Below are positions 1-8,961 of a stretch of DNA of 64,000 nucleotides, piece after piece (position 1 is the first letter of the stretch; each line of letters starts with the position of its first letter). This DNA comes from Dyella japonica A8 (GTDB lineage: Bacteria > Pseudomonadota > Gammaproteobacteria > Xanthomonadales > Rhodanobacteraceae). The translations under genes and the position numbers were made by a program. The notes beneath the pieces were generated by a model. That model worked only from the letters and a program-made list of their open reading frames with translations, made no database searches and was not told the origin of the DNA. Location of the stretch: NCBI RefSeq assembly GCF_000725385.1, contig NZ_CP008884.1, positions 1,612,001 through 1,676,000 of the forward strand. Direction: 5' to 3'.

Positions 1-1
1 G

Positions 2-820
2 CATGCGTCGCGCCTGCGCGGGCGCGGACTGAATTTCGAGGAAATACGGGCCTACGTGCCGGGCGACGACATCCGCCATCTCGACTGGAAGGTTTCCCTG
101 CGCGTGGGACATGCCATGGTGCGGTCGTACACCGAGGAGCGCGACCGGCCCGCGTTGTTCGTGGTGGATCAGCGCATGTCGATGTTCTATGGCACCCGTC
201 GCGCGATGAAGTCGGTGGTGGCGGCGGAAGTTGCCGCGCTGGGCGCCTGGATGAGTTTCCAGGCGGGTGACCGTGCGGGCGCCGTGGTGTTCGACGACAG
301 CCAGATCCACAGCGTGCGTGCGCGCCGCAGCCGCTCCAGCGTGCAAGCGGTGCTGGGCGCATTGGCGCAGAGCAATCAGGCGTTGCGCGCCGACAGCCCC
401 GCGCGCATCAATCCCGCGCAGCTGGATGGAGCGCTGCGTGCGGCCTTGCATCTGGCAACCCATGACTACCTGGTCTGCATCGTGAGCGATTTTCTTGGTG
501 CGGACGAACAGACCCTGCAGCTCATCCGCGAGCTGGCGACGCACAACGATGTCGTCGCCGTGCTGGTGTTCGATCCCTCGGCGCGCGCCGTGCCCGACAA
601 CGGCAAGATCGTGGTGACCGAGGGCGAGTTGCAGGTCGAGCTGGATTTCGGTCGCAAGACCATTCGCGAGCCGCTCAGCGCCATGTTCGACCAGCGCCTG
701 CAGCAGACGGTGGCACTGGTGCAGCGCTGCGGCGTGCCCACGCTGGCCATCGATACCGAACAGCCCACCTTGCTGCAGATGGCGCGCATGCTCGGTCACT
801 TCGCGCAGATGCGGGGCTAG
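2..820 (+). CDS. DUF58 domain protein (5' truncated)
   Basis: The reading frame is open from the first bases of the window, so the start lies upstream and about 272 residues are visible. The first visible residues, RGLNFEEIRAYVPGDDIRHL followed by DW, match the characteristic DUF58 signature. The rest resembles a VWA-like fold, with YLVCIVSDFLG in the position of a MIDAS-bearing strand. In Bat-type operons a DUF58 protein lies between a MoxR AAA ATPase and the VWA proteins; a MoxR gene is therefore expected just outside the window. The next gene starts 4 bases after the stop, so the two are surely co-transcribed. The biochemical role of DUF58 proteins is not established; a chaperone-like or metal-insertion partner role with MoxR is family-level inference. 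Confidence 0.9.
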   Translation, partial: HASRLRGRGLNFEEIRAYVPGDDIRHLDWKVSLRVGHAMVRSYTEERDRPALFVVDQRMSMFYGTRRAMKSVVAAEVAALGAWMSFQAGDRAGAVVFDDSQIHSVRARRSRSSVQAVLGALAQSNQALRADSPARINPAQLDGALRAALHLATHDYLVCIVSDFLGADEQTLQLIRELATHNDVVAVLVFDPSARAVPDNGKIVVTEGELQVELDFGRKTIREPLSAMFDQRLQQTVALVQRCGVPTLAIDTEQPTLLQMARMLGHFAQMRG

Positions 821-824
821 GCGC

Positions 825-1328
825 ATGCTTTGGCTTGCCGAGCCCGCCAAGATGGCGTCCATCGCCGATCTCAGGGACATTCCCGCGCCGCCGCCGGTTT
901 CCTGGATGCCGCAGACCGCGGGTTGGTGGGTCGTCGGGGGCGTCCTCCTGGCGGGGCTTCTGGTCTTCCTGTTCCTGCGCTGGCGCGCCTGGCGACGCAA
1001 CCGCTATCGCCGTGAGGCACGCGCCGAGCTGGCCGCCATCGAGCAGGCCATGGCCGATCCCGCCACCCGTGCGGCGGCGCTGATGGCCATCCCGGCACTG
1101 GTGAAACGGACCGTGCTTGCCTGGGCGCCACGGGCACAGGTGGGGCCGATGAGCGGCGAGGCGTGGCTGCGTTATCTGGACCGTACCTATCCCGCGGGTG
1201 GCTTCTCGCAGGGACCGGGCCGACAGCTCGATGAGCTGGCCTATGGGCAGGGCACGATCGCCCATGACGAGCTGGCGTCGCTCATGGCCTTGCTGCACCA
1301 ATGGATCGACGGCCATGTTGCAGCTTGA
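825..1328 (+). CDS. DUF4381 domain membrane protein
   Basis: A 167-residue protein. An N-terminal stretch with a DIPAPPPVSWMP motif is followed by one strong transmembrane helix (about residues 33-51), a basic R-rich stop-transfer segment (WRAWRRNRYRRE) and a mostly helical soluble C-terminus. This order is typical of DUF4381 proteins found between DUF58 and BatA genes. It starts 4 bases after the DUF58 stop and its end overlaps the BatA start by 14 bases, so translation is probably coupled. It is presumably an inner-membrane partner of the VWA proteins; its molecular function is unknown. Confidence 0.85.
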   Translation: MLWLAEPAKMASIADLRDIPAPPPVSWMPQTAGWWVVGGVLLAGLLVFLFLRWRAWRRNRYRREARAELAAIEQAMADPATRAAALMAIPALVKRTVLAWAPRAQVGPMSGEAWLRYLDRTYPAGGFSQGPGRQLDELAYGQGTIAHDELASLMALLHQWIDGHVAA

Positions 1329-2337
1329 GTATCCCTGGCTGCTGGTCGTGCTGCCCTTGCCGCTGTTGGTGTGGTGGCTGCTGCCGCCCTACGGGGAGCG
1401 CACGCGCGCGGTTCGCGTGCCTTTCTTCGACGAACTCGCCGAAGCGACGGGGCAGAAGCCGGCGCGCGGAGCGGTCGTGCTGCGAGGCAATTGGTTGCGC
1501 CGCGTGCTGGCGCCGCTGTGCTGGGCGCTGGTGGTGCTTGCGCTGGCAGGCCCCCAGCGACTGGAGCCGCCGGTTGAACGTACCGAGGCGGCGCGCGATC
1601 TGCTGCTCGCCATCGATCTCTCCGGATCCATGGCCACGCCGGACTTCCTCGATCCGCAGGGCCAGTGTATTTCCCGCCTGGACGCGGTGAAAGGTGTCGT
1701 GGACGATTTCATCGGACGCCGCGCCACCGACCGCATCGGGCTCATCGTCTTCGGCACCAACGCTTTTCCCCAGGCGCCGCTGACGCTGGACCACGTGGCC
1801 GTGCGCGAGCTGCTGGAAGAACTGCGTGTGGGCATGGCGGGCGAGCAGACCGCCATTGGCGACGCCATCGGCGTGGCGGTGAAGATGACCGCGCACTCGC
1901 AGCAACGCGAGCGCGTGCTGATCCTGTTGACCGACGGCAACGATACCGCCGGCCGGATTCCCGCGGGCACGGCCGCTGATATCGCCAAGGCCAACCATAT
2001 CGTCATCCATACCATCGGCATCGGCGATCCGAACGCCAAGGGCGAGAACCGGGTGGACCTGGATGCGCTCGAGCGCATTGCCGCGGCCACCGGCGGGCGC
2101 AGTTTTCGCGGCGAAAACCGCGAGCAGCTGGCCGACATCTATGCCTTGCTCGACCGCATGACGCCCAGCAAGGTGAAGCACTCGGTCTACCGGCCCAAGG
2201 TCAAGCTGTACTACCTGCCGCTGGGCGCGGCCTTGCTGCTGATGGTCGTCTATCACCTGCTGATGCTCGGCGTTTTCGCGCCCCTCACGCGCAAGCGTGT
2301 TGGCGCATCGGTGTCGCCTGAGCCATCGGAGGGCTGA
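1315..2337 (+). CDS. BatA-like VWA domain membrane protein
   Basis: A 340-residue protein with two N-terminal hydrophobic segments (about 7-25 and 60-80), a von Willebrand factor A domain (about 90-290) and a C-terminal membrane helix (about 300-322). This is the standard BatA layout. The metal-binding MIDAS is complete: DLSGSM, a threonine in GEQTAIGD, and LLTDGND. The ATG at 1315 is chosen because the mature-looking sequence MLQLEYPWLLVV begins there and it overlaps the preceding gene; the frame is open further upstream but that part encodes no recognisable protein. BatA proteins are thought to form a periplasm-facing complex with BatB and BatD that helps oxygen or stress tolerance. That function is family knowledge and not visible here. 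Confidence 0.9.
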   Translation: MLQLEYPWLLVVLPLPLLVWWLLPPYGERTRAVRVPFFDELAEATGQKPARGAVVLRGNWLRRVLAPLCWALVVLALAGPQRLEPPVERTEAARDLLLAIDLSGSMATPDFLDPQGQCISRLDAVKGVVDDFIGRRATDRIGLIVFGTNAFPQAPLTLDHVAVRELLEELRVGMAGEQTAIGDAIGVAVKMTAHSQQRERVLILLTDGNDTAGRIPAGTAADIAKANHIVIHTIGIGDPNAKGENRVDLDALERIAAATGGRSFRGENREQLADIYALLDRMTPSKVKHSVYRPKVKLYYLPLGAALLLMVVYHLLMLGVFAPLTRKRVGASVSPEPSEG

Positions 2338-2340
2338 GCG

Positions 2341-3966
2341 ATGGATCAGGGCTTCCACTTCATCCGTCCGCTGTGGCTGCTGCTGTTGCCGCTCGGTCCG
2401 CTGCTGCTGTGGTGGTGGCAGCGGCGCAACGACCCGCTGCAACGCTGGAAGGGCATGATCGCGCCGCATCTGCTGGCCCATCTGGTGGTGGGCGACAGTG
2501 AGCACTGGCGGCCGCGACCCATCCACCTCGTTTGCGCCGTCATCGTCGTCGGCAGCATCGCCTGTGCCGGACCGACGTGGGAGCGCGAGTCGCCGCCGTT
2601 CGCCGAGGACCGGGCGCCGATGATGGTGGCCATGGACTTGTCGCCGGCCATGAATGCCATGGATGTTTCGCCGACGCGGCTGGAGCGTGCGAAGCAAAAG
2701 GTGCGTGACCTGATGGCATTGCGGGTGGGCGGGCGCACCGGCCTCATCGTGTACACCAACACCGCGCATATGGTGTTGCCGCCCACGGACGATGCCGGCC
2801 TGATGGAGATGTTTCTTTCGGCACTGAGCACCGACCTGCTGCCGGCCAAGGGGCTCAACGCAGGTGCCGCGCTGACACTGGCCGACCGGTTGCTGGACGC
2901 CGAGCACGACCCTGGCACCATCGTGTTCTTCACCAGTGGATTCGACGACACGCAGATTCCCGCGTTTGTCGCGCATCGCCAGCATTCGCGGCAACAGGTG
3001 CTGATGCTTGCCGTGGGTACCACCAGGGGTGGCCCCCTGCGCACGGCCCATGGCGGCGAGCAGACCGGGGAGGACGGCTCCCCGGTGGTGGCCAAGCTCG
3101 ACGACAAGGCACTGCAGCGCCTCGCGTCGCAGGCGCATATTCCGCTGGCGAGCATCACCACGAACAACGCCGACATGCAGTGGGTGCAGCGCGAGGCTGT
3201 GCATCACCTGCAGATCGTCAACGACAAGTCGTCCGTGCACTGGAAGGAGTATGGCTATTACCTGTGCTACCCGCTGGTGTTGTTGGCCCTGCTCTGGTTC
3301 CGCCGTGGCTGGATGGTGCGATGGGTCTTCGTGCTCGGCTTCGCCGGGCTGGGCGCGTTGCCGACGCCGGCGGCCGCGGCAGACGGGCATGTGGCGGACT
3401 GGTTCTTCACGCCGGACCAGCAGGGGCGCTGGTACTACGAACACCGGGATTTCGGCCGCGCCGCGGAACATTTCCAGAACCCTTACTGGAAAGGCTGGGC
3501 CCTGTACCAGCACGGGCGCTACGACGAGGCACAGAAGGTCTTCGACACCCTGCCGGGGCCGGACGCGAAGTTGATGTCGGGCAACAGCTATGCGCGCCAG
3601 TTCGAATACCAGGAGGCCATCGACGCCTATAACGAAGCGCTGCGCATGCGTCACCCGTTTCCCGAGGCGGAAGCCAACCTGCGCCTGATGGTCAAGCTGA
3701 TGAAGCAGCGGGCGGAGGTGCCACCGGAAACCGAAGACGACGACACCAAGCCCGACAAAATCAAGAAAGACAAGGAAGGCAATAAGGGCAACAAGATGGA
3801 CCAGGTCATGGGCCAGCGACCCATCCAGCTGCCGGCGGATGTATGGATGCGCAACCTGAGCGTGTCGCCCGCCGAGTTCCTGCGTACCAAGTTCAGTATC
3901 GAGAACGGCACATCGGCGCCACCTGTGCCGGCACCCGCGACAAGTTCGCCGGAGCCATCGCCATGA
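2341..3966 (+). CDS. BatB-like VWA protein with C-terminal TPR (BatB/BatC fusion)
   Basis: A 541-residue protein. Two hydrophobic segments (about 10-27 and 60-78) precede a VWA domain (about 90-290), a further helix (about 305-345) and TPR-like repeats (about 350-445). The last 90 residues are a low-complexity K/D/E-rich then P-rich tail. The VWA core is non-canonical: the MIDAS reads DLSPAM instead of DxSxS, and the later TDG position reads TSG, so normal metal coordination is doubtful. TPR and acidic-tail features usually belong to a separate BatC gene, so this looks like a BatB-BatC fusion. It starts 3 bases after BatA and its last 4 bases overlap the BatD start (ATGA). Confidence 0.88.
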   Translation: MDQGFHFIRPLWLLLLPLGPLLLWWWQRRNDPLQRWKGMIAPHLLAHLVVGDSEHWRPRPIHLVCAVIVVGSIACAGPTWERESPPFAEDRAPMMVAMDLSPAMNAMDVSPTRLERAKQKVRDLMALRVGGRTGLIVYTNTAHMVLPPTDDAGLMEMFLSALSTDLLPAKGLNAGAALTLADRLLDAEHDPGTIVFFTSGFDDTQIPAFVAHRQHSRQQVLMLAVGTTRGGPLRTAHGGEQTGEDGSPVVAKLDDKALQRLASQAHIPLASITTNNADMQWVQREAVHHLQIVNDKSSVHWKEYGYYLCYPLVLLALLWFRRGWMVRWVFVLGFAGLGALPTPAAAADGHVADWFFTPDQQGRWYYEHRDFGRAAEHFQNPYWKGWALYQHGRYDEAQKVFDTLPGPDAKLMSGNSYARQFEYQEAIDAYNEALRMRHPFPEAEANLRLMVKLMKQRAEVPPETEDDDTKPDKIKKDKEGNKGNKMDQVMGQRPIQLPADVWMRNLSVSPAEFLRTKFSIENGTSAPPVPAPATSSPEPSP

Positions 3967-5297
3967 AAACGTGGTGGTGGTGCCTGCTGTGGCTGTGCGC
4001 GGTCGCCGTCCATGCCGACGAGCCCGCGCCGCCCGCGCCACCCATCCAGGTGCGCGTGCATCAGGAGCCACCCGGCACGCTGATGCAGGGCGAGACCACG
4101 CGCATCGTGGTGGACATGCTGACACCGGATTTCTTCACTGATGCGCCGGTACTGCCCGAGTTGCATGTGGACGGCGCTTATCTGTCGCTTTCCGATGAAA
4201 CGCCCGGGCACCTGGTGGAGACCATCGCCGGGCAGAGTTGGTCCGGGGTGTCGCGCACCTACCTCATCACGCCGTTGATGTCCGGCCCGATGGAGATCCC
4301 CTCCTTCGAAATCACCGCGCACCTGGGCGCGCAGCGCACCCCCGTCGCCGTACAGACCCAGCCGCTGGCGCTGCAGGTACAGCCGCTGGTATTGCCTGCC
4401 GGCGTGACGGACGCCCTGATCGCCGGCTCGCTGAAGATCACGCAGACCGTCACGCCGCAGGACGGCAGCCTGCATGTGGGCGATACGGTGACGCGCCGCG
4501 TCGAGATCGCCGCCGAAGGTACGCCCGCGATGATGTTGCCGCCCACCGTCTTCGCGCCGGTGGGTGGGCTTACCTTGTATGCGGCATCGCCGATCGTGCG
4601 CGACGCCGTGGACAATCACGGTGGCTTCGTCGGCGGCAATCGCGTGGATACCGCCAGCTACGTCGTCGACCGCCGGGGCCGCTATACCCTGCCGCCCGTG
4701 ACCGTGCGCTGGATGGACAGCCGCACGCGCGAATGGCGCGAAAGCACCGTGCCGGCCGTCCATTTCCATGCATGGTGGGGCGGCACGGACAAACCGCGCT
4801 TCGCCTTGCCGCAGCGTGGCTTCATGCCGAGGCTGATCGAGTGGCTGTCCAGCGATGCCGGGCTCGGCGTTCTCGTGTTGGCTGGCCTGGCGTGGCTCAG
4901 CTGGCGCTTTCGAGATTCGTGGCAACGGCTTTGGCAGCAAGGGAAGGCGTGGCGTTACCGGCATCGTCAATCCGAGGCGGTCGCGTTCCGTGCCGTCGCC
5001 CGCCAGCGCCGCGCCACGTCGGCGGCGATATTGGCCGAAGCGGTCGATGCGTGGGTGCGGCGTGCGGCGGACCATGGCGCGCCGGCCAGCGTGGCGGGCT
5101 GGGCAGTGCATTATGGCGATGCCTCGCTGCAGGCGCATTGGAACGCATTGCAGGATGCACTGTACGGGCAGGGTGCATCGACATGGTCGGCGCCCGCTCT
5201 CGTCGATGCACTTGCATCCGCACGGCGAAGGTGGAAGCGTGGTTCGCGGCGTTGGCAGCGCCGTCCCGCGCTGCCGCCGCTGAACCCCGCGCCGTGA
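3963..5297 (+). CDS. BatD-like oxygen tolerance protein
   Basis: A 444-residue protein with an N-terminal signal peptide (MKTWWWCLLWLCAVAVHA), a periplasmic region of beta-sandwich character (about 25-290), one transmembrane helix (about 297-315) and a cytoplasmic basic helical tail. This is the BatD architecture. The ATG at 3963 overlaps the previous stop by 4 bases and is followed directly by the signal peptide, which settles the start. BatD is the last recognisable Bat gene. No transcription terminator in the forward direction follows, so the cytochrome gene downstream could be co-transcribed. Confidence 0.88.
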   Translation: MKTWWWCLLWLCAVAVHADEPAPPAPPIQVRVHQEPPGTLMQGETTRIVVDMLTPDFFTDAPVLPELHVDGAYLSLSDETPGHLVETIAGQSWSGVSRTYLITPLMSGPMEIPSFEITAHLGAQRTPVAVQTQPLALQVQPLVLPAGVTDALIAGSLKITQTVTPQDGSLHVGDTVTRRVEIAAEGTPAMMLPPTVFAPVGGLTLYAASPIVRDAVDNHGGFVGGNRVDTASYVVDRRGRYTLPPVTVRWMDSRTREWRESTVPAVHFHAWWGGTDKPRFALPQRGFMPRLIEWLSSDAGLGVLVLAGLAWLSWRFRDSWQRLWQQGKAWRYRHRQSEAVAFRAVARQRRATSAAILAEAVDAWVRRAADHGAPASVAGWAVHYGDASLQAHWNALQDALYGQGASTWSAPALVDALASARRRWKRGSRRWQRRPALPPLNPAP

Positions 5298-5360
5298 CCA
5301 GTAATGGCGGGACATTCACGAACCCATCGCATGCGCCGGCTAACATGCCCCCGCGCGAAC

Positions 5361-5389
5361 GAAAAAAACAGCGTCCCAGGAAGGGACGC
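5361..5389 (-). terminator. Intrinsic-terminator-like hairpin facing the Bat operon antisense
   Basis: The sequence GCGTCCC-AGGAA-GGGACGC forms a perfect 7-bp stem. On the minus strand it is followed by a run of seven T residues, the shape of a Rho-independent terminator. No minus-strand gene is visible upstream of it, so it would only stop antisense transcription. Confidence 0.5.
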
Positions 5390-5424
5390 ATGACATTCAT
5401 GCCGTAGGAATGGGGGAGAGCAGG

Positions 5425-7896
5425 ATGGGGCGTTCCAGGAAGAGCCATGGCAAGCGCTCTGGCAAGGCAGCGGCTGCGCCGCCGTCGCCAGTGCCGGCAC
5501 CGCCACCGGCCGCTGAGCCTCGTCATCGCCACCTGTGGTGGTTGCCGCTGGGTGTGGCCGTGCTGGTGCTCGTCCTGTTTGGCATCTGGTGGTTGCGCGC
5601 GCCCGCGCCAGGCGTAGCGACCGCACCGGTGGCCACGGCTGCTTCGGCCGCCGCGCCTGCATCCCAGGCCACGCCACCGGCGCACTACGTCGGTGCACAG
5701 GCATGCGCTTCGTGCCATGCGAAGGAAACCCAGGCCTGGCAGCAATCCCATCATGCGCTGGCCATGCAGGTGGCCGACGACAAGACTATCGAGGGCCACT
5801 TCGAGGGCACGCTGAAGGCGGATGGCTCCACCGCCGGCTTCTTCAAGCGTGACCACGCGTACTTCGTGAAGACCGACGGGCCGGACGGCAAGCCCGGCGA
5901 GTTCGAGGTGAAGTACACCTTCGGCGTCTATCCTCTGCAGCAGTATCTCGTCGCCTTCCCGGACGGCCGCTTGCAGGCGCTGCGCGCGACCTGGGATGCA
6001 CGCCCCTCCGCCGAGGGCGGGCAGCGCTGGTTCAACCTCTATCCCGGCGAACACATCGATGCGCACGACACGCTGCACTGGACACGGCTGAACCAGAACT
6101 GGAACTTCATGTGCGCGGACTGCCATTCCACGAATGTGCAGCGCAACTACGACGTGGCCAGCAACACCTTCAAGTCGACGTGGAGCGAGATCAACGTCGC
6201 CTGCGAGGCCTGCCACGGCCCGGGCTCCCGCCACGTTGAATGGTCGAACGCCAGCGGCGACAAGAAGAAGGCCGATTCATCCAAGGGGTTGACCATCGCG
6301 CTCGACGAGCGCAGGGACATGCACTGGATCCCCAATCCCGCGACCGGCAACCCCGTGCGCAGCGCGCCGCTGTCTACGCATCGCGAAGTGGAAACCTGCG
6401 CGGTCTGCCATGCGCGCCGGGGCATCATCGCCAAGGATACGGCGCCCACGGGGCGCCTGATGGACACGCACGATCCCGTGCTGCTCACCGAGGGTCGTTA
6501 TCACGCCGACGGCCAGCAGCTGGACGAGGTCTATGTGTATGCCTCGTTCCTGCAGAGCCGCATGTATGCCAAGGGCGTTACCTGCAGCGATTGCCACGAT
6601 CCGCACACCGGCAAGACCCGTGCACAGGGCAATGCACTGTGCGAGAGCTGCCATACGCCGGCCGTCTACGACACGGCCCAGCACACCATGCACAAGGACG
6701 GCAGCGCCGGCTCGCAATGCGTGGCCTGCCATATGCCGTCCAAGAACTACATGGTGATCAACGCGCGGCCGGATCATTCCATTCGCGTGCCGCGGCCGGA
6801 TCTCACCGTGCAATACGGTGTGCCGAACGCCTGCGCCAACTGCCATGCCGACAAGGGCGCGCCGTGGGCAGCGGATGCCATCACGAAGGCGCACGGACCC
6901 GAGCGCAAGGGCTACCAGCACTTCGTCGAGGCGCTGGATGCAGCGCGACACGGCAAGCCCGGTGCCGCATCGTTGCTGACCACGCTGGCGGGCGATGCCT
7001 CGTCCCCGACGATCGCCCGTGCCACGGCTGTCGGCGAACTGCGCCACTACGCCAGTCCTGACGCGGTGCCAGCGATCCAGGCGGCGCTCGGCGATGCCGA
7101 CCCGCTCATGCGTGAGGCAGCGCTCGACGCGTTGCTGGCTTTTCCCACCGAGGTACGCGGGCCGCTGGCGGCACCGCTGGCGGATGACCCGGTGTTGGCC
7201 GTGCGGGTGAAAGCCGGCCGTGTGTTGGCGGGCGTGCCCGACGCGCCGCTCGATGCGAACCAGCGCATGGCGCGTGACCGCGCGTTCGCCACCTACCGGC
7301 AGGCGCAGGACGCCATCGCCGATCGGCCCGAATCGCATTTCGATCTGGGTCTGGTCTATGTCGAGCGTGGCGATACCGCGGCGGCGGAGCAGGCGTTCCG
7401 GCAGGCATTGAAACTGCAGCCGGATTTCGTGCCCGCTTATGTGAACCTGGCGGACATGTATCGGGCGATGGGCCGCGAAGCGGATGCCGGCAAGCTCATC
7501 GACGAGGGGCTCAAGGCCGTGCCGGGCAATGCCAACCTGCTACATGCCAAGGGCCTGGCGCTGATCCGCCAGGACCAGTCGAAGGAGGCGCTGACCTGGC
7601 TGGAGCGCGCGCATCGCGCCGAGCCGGCCAATGCACGGTTCGCCTACGTCTATGGCGTGGCGCTCAACTCGGCCGGGCAGGGCGAGCAGGCACGCAAGCT
7701 GTGGGAGGAGAGTCTGCGAACGTCACCGTACGACCCTTCGCTGCTGTTCGCCTTGGCGGGCGCCGAACGCGACGCCGGCAACAAGGACCAGGCCCGCGGT
7801 TATGCCGAGCGGCTGGTGGCGGTGGCGCCGCGCTCCCGCGAGGCCCGCGAGTTGCTGCAAAGCCTGGGTGGCGACAGCCTGCCGGCCTTCCGTTGA
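5425..7896 (+). CDS. Membrane-anchored octahaem cytochrome c with HEAT-like and TPR repeats
   Basis: An 823-residue protein. A basic, proline-rich N-terminus is followed by one transmembrane helix (about 38-57), so the bulk lies in the periplasm. Eight CxxCH haem c sites are visible at roughly residues 94, 230, 260, 325, 387, 406, 432 and 470: CASCH, CADCH, CEACH, CAVCH, CSDCH, CESCH, CVACH, CANCH. The haem region resembles the cytochrome c554 family. HEAT-like helices follow (about 510-610), then about four TPRs (about 630-815). There is no CxxCK site, so it is not an NrfA-type nitrite reductase. The start at 5425 is preferred over 5410 because GGGGGAGAG sits about 5 bases upstream. Substrate and partners are unknown; electron transfer is inferred from the haems. 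Confidence 0.85.
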   Translation: MGRSRKSHGKRSGKAAAAPPSPVPAPPPAAEPRHRHLWWLPLGVAVLVLVLFGIWWLRAPAPGVATAPVATAASAAAPASQATPPAHYVGAQACASCHAKETQAWQQSHHALAMQVADDKTIEGHFEGTLKADGSTAGFFKRDHAYFVKTDGPDGKPGEFEVKYTFGVYPLQQYLVAFPDGRLQALRATWDARPSAEGGQRWFNLYPGEHIDAHDTLHWTRLNQNWNFMCADCHSTNVQRNYDVASNTFKSTWSEINVACEACHGPGSRHVEWSNASGDKKKADSSKGLTIALDERRDMHWIPNPATGNPVRSAPLSTHREVETCAVCHARRGIIAKDTAPTGRLMDTHDPVLLTEGRYHADGQQLDEVYVYASFLQSRMYAKGVTCSDCHDPHTGKTRAQGNALCESCHTPAVYDTAQHTMHKDGSAGSQCVACHMPSKNYMVINARPDHSIRVPRPDLTVQYGVPNACANCHADKGAPWAADAITKAHGPERKGYQHFVEALDAARHGKPGAASLLTTLAGDASSPTIARATAVGELRHYASPDAVPAIQAALGDADPLMREAALDALLAFPTEVRGPLAAPLADDPVLAVRVKAGRVLAGVPDAPLDANQRMARDRAFATYRQAQDAIADRPESHFDLGLVYVERGDTAAAEQAFRQALKLQPDFVPAYVNLADMYRAMGREADAGKLIDEGLKAVPGNANLLHAKGLALIRQDQSKEALTWLERAHRAEPANARFAYVYGVALNSAGQGEQARKLWEESLRTSPYDPSLLFALAGAERDAGNKDQARGYAERLVAVAPRSREARELLQSLGGDSLPAFR

Positions 7897-8096
7897 TGGC
7901 TGGCGGTGGGGGCTGAACTCAGCCCCCCGACGCGGTGCGTCTGGCGCGCGCTCCCGGCCGATTGGAAACAGGCTTCGAAACGGCGGGGTTCAGGGCGACG
8001 GTCAGCCTGCGGTGATCTGGTCCGTTGATAGTGGCGACGATGTCGCGCCCGGTGGCGTGACATGGCGCTGGACCGACACATGACGAGGAAGCCACC

Positions 8097-8921
8097 ATGA
8101 TTCGCTGGCGCGGCGGGTTCGCTCTGCTTCTGGCATGGGGCGGCATCCATGCCGCCGTGGCCATGGAGATCCGGCATGACCTGGCCTACGGGGCGGCGCC
8201 AGCCCAGCGTCTGGACGTCTATCTGCCTGCGACCCCGCACGACGCGCCCGTCATCGTGATGGTTCACGGCGGCGCCTGGATGATCGGCGACAAGTCCCAT
8301 CGTGCCGTGGTCGAACCCAAGGCCACCCACTGGACGCAGGCCGGCTATGTCTTCGTCTCGGTGGACTATCGCCTGTGGCCGCAGGCCGGTCCGCTCGAAC
8401 AGGCGAACGACGTGGCCGATGCGCTGGCCTACGTCCAGCAGCATGCGAAGGCGTGGGGCGCCGATCCCTCGCGGATCGTGCTGATGGGGCATTCGGCCGG
8501 CGCGCACCTGGTGGCACTGCTGTCGTCGTCGCCCTCATTGGCCACGGGGCGCGGAGCACAGCGCTGGCTGGGCACGGTGTCGCTCGATGCGGGTGCCATC
8601 GATGTGCCGGGCATCATGGGTGCGCCGCATGCGGGCTTCTACGACCGCGTGTTCGGCAAGAATCCTGCGTCATGGCGGGAAGCCTCGCCGATCGACCGGC
8701 TTGGCCGGGATGCCCTGCCGATCCTGCTGGTGTGCTCCCGCCAGCGGAAGGCGTCGTGCCCGCACAACGAGGGGTATGCGGCGAAGGCACAAGGGCTTGG
8801 TGTACGGGCCAGCGTGCTGCCCGAGCCGCTCACGCACGGCCAGATCAATGCGACGCTGGGGGAGCCCGGCGACTACACCGGCGCCGTGGATGCCTTCCTG
8901 CACGGCCTTGGCCTGCCCTGA
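8097..8921 (+). CDS. Secreted alpha/beta hydrolase (esterase/lipase family)
   Basis: A 274-residue protein with a signal peptide (MIRWRGGFALLLAWGGIHAAVA). Motifs of the HSL/BD-FAE-like esterases are in order: oxyanion-hole HGGAW (about 57-61), nucleophile elbow GHSAGAH (serine about 133), and a late histidine in LTHGQIN as the likely catalytic base. A good ribosome-binding site (GAGGAAG) precedes the ATG. It acts in the periplasm or outside the cell on an ester of unknown identity. It stands alone and converges with the DoxX gene, 40 bases away. Confidence 0.85.
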   Translation: MIRWRGGFALLLAWGGIHAAVAMEIRHDLAYGAAPAQRLDVYLPATPHDAPVIVMVHGGAWMIGDKSHRAVVEPKATHWTQAGYVFVSVDYRLWPQAGPLEQANDVADALAYVQQHAKAWGADPSRIVLMGHSAGAHLVALLSSSPSLATGRGAQRWLGTVSLDAGAIDVPGIMGAPHAGFYDRVFGKNPASWREASPIDRLGRDALPILLVCSRQRKASCPHNEGYAAKAQGLGVRASVLPEPLTHGQINATLGEPGDYTGAVDAFLHGLGLP

Positions 8922-8961
8922 CGCGACGCTTCATCGCGCCAGGGAAAGCCAGGCGGCGTGA

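Noticed and set aside
1282..4125. A 947-codon open frame on the minus strand opposite the Bat genes
   Set aside because: It is antisense to well-supported genes and reads as R/H/Q-rich sequence without domains. Long antisense frames are expected at this GC content.
7908..7927. Hairpin GGGGGCTGA/TCAGCCCCC after the octahaem gene as a terminator
   Set aside because: The loop is only 2-4 bases and no T-tract follows, so a functional intrinsic terminator is not supported.
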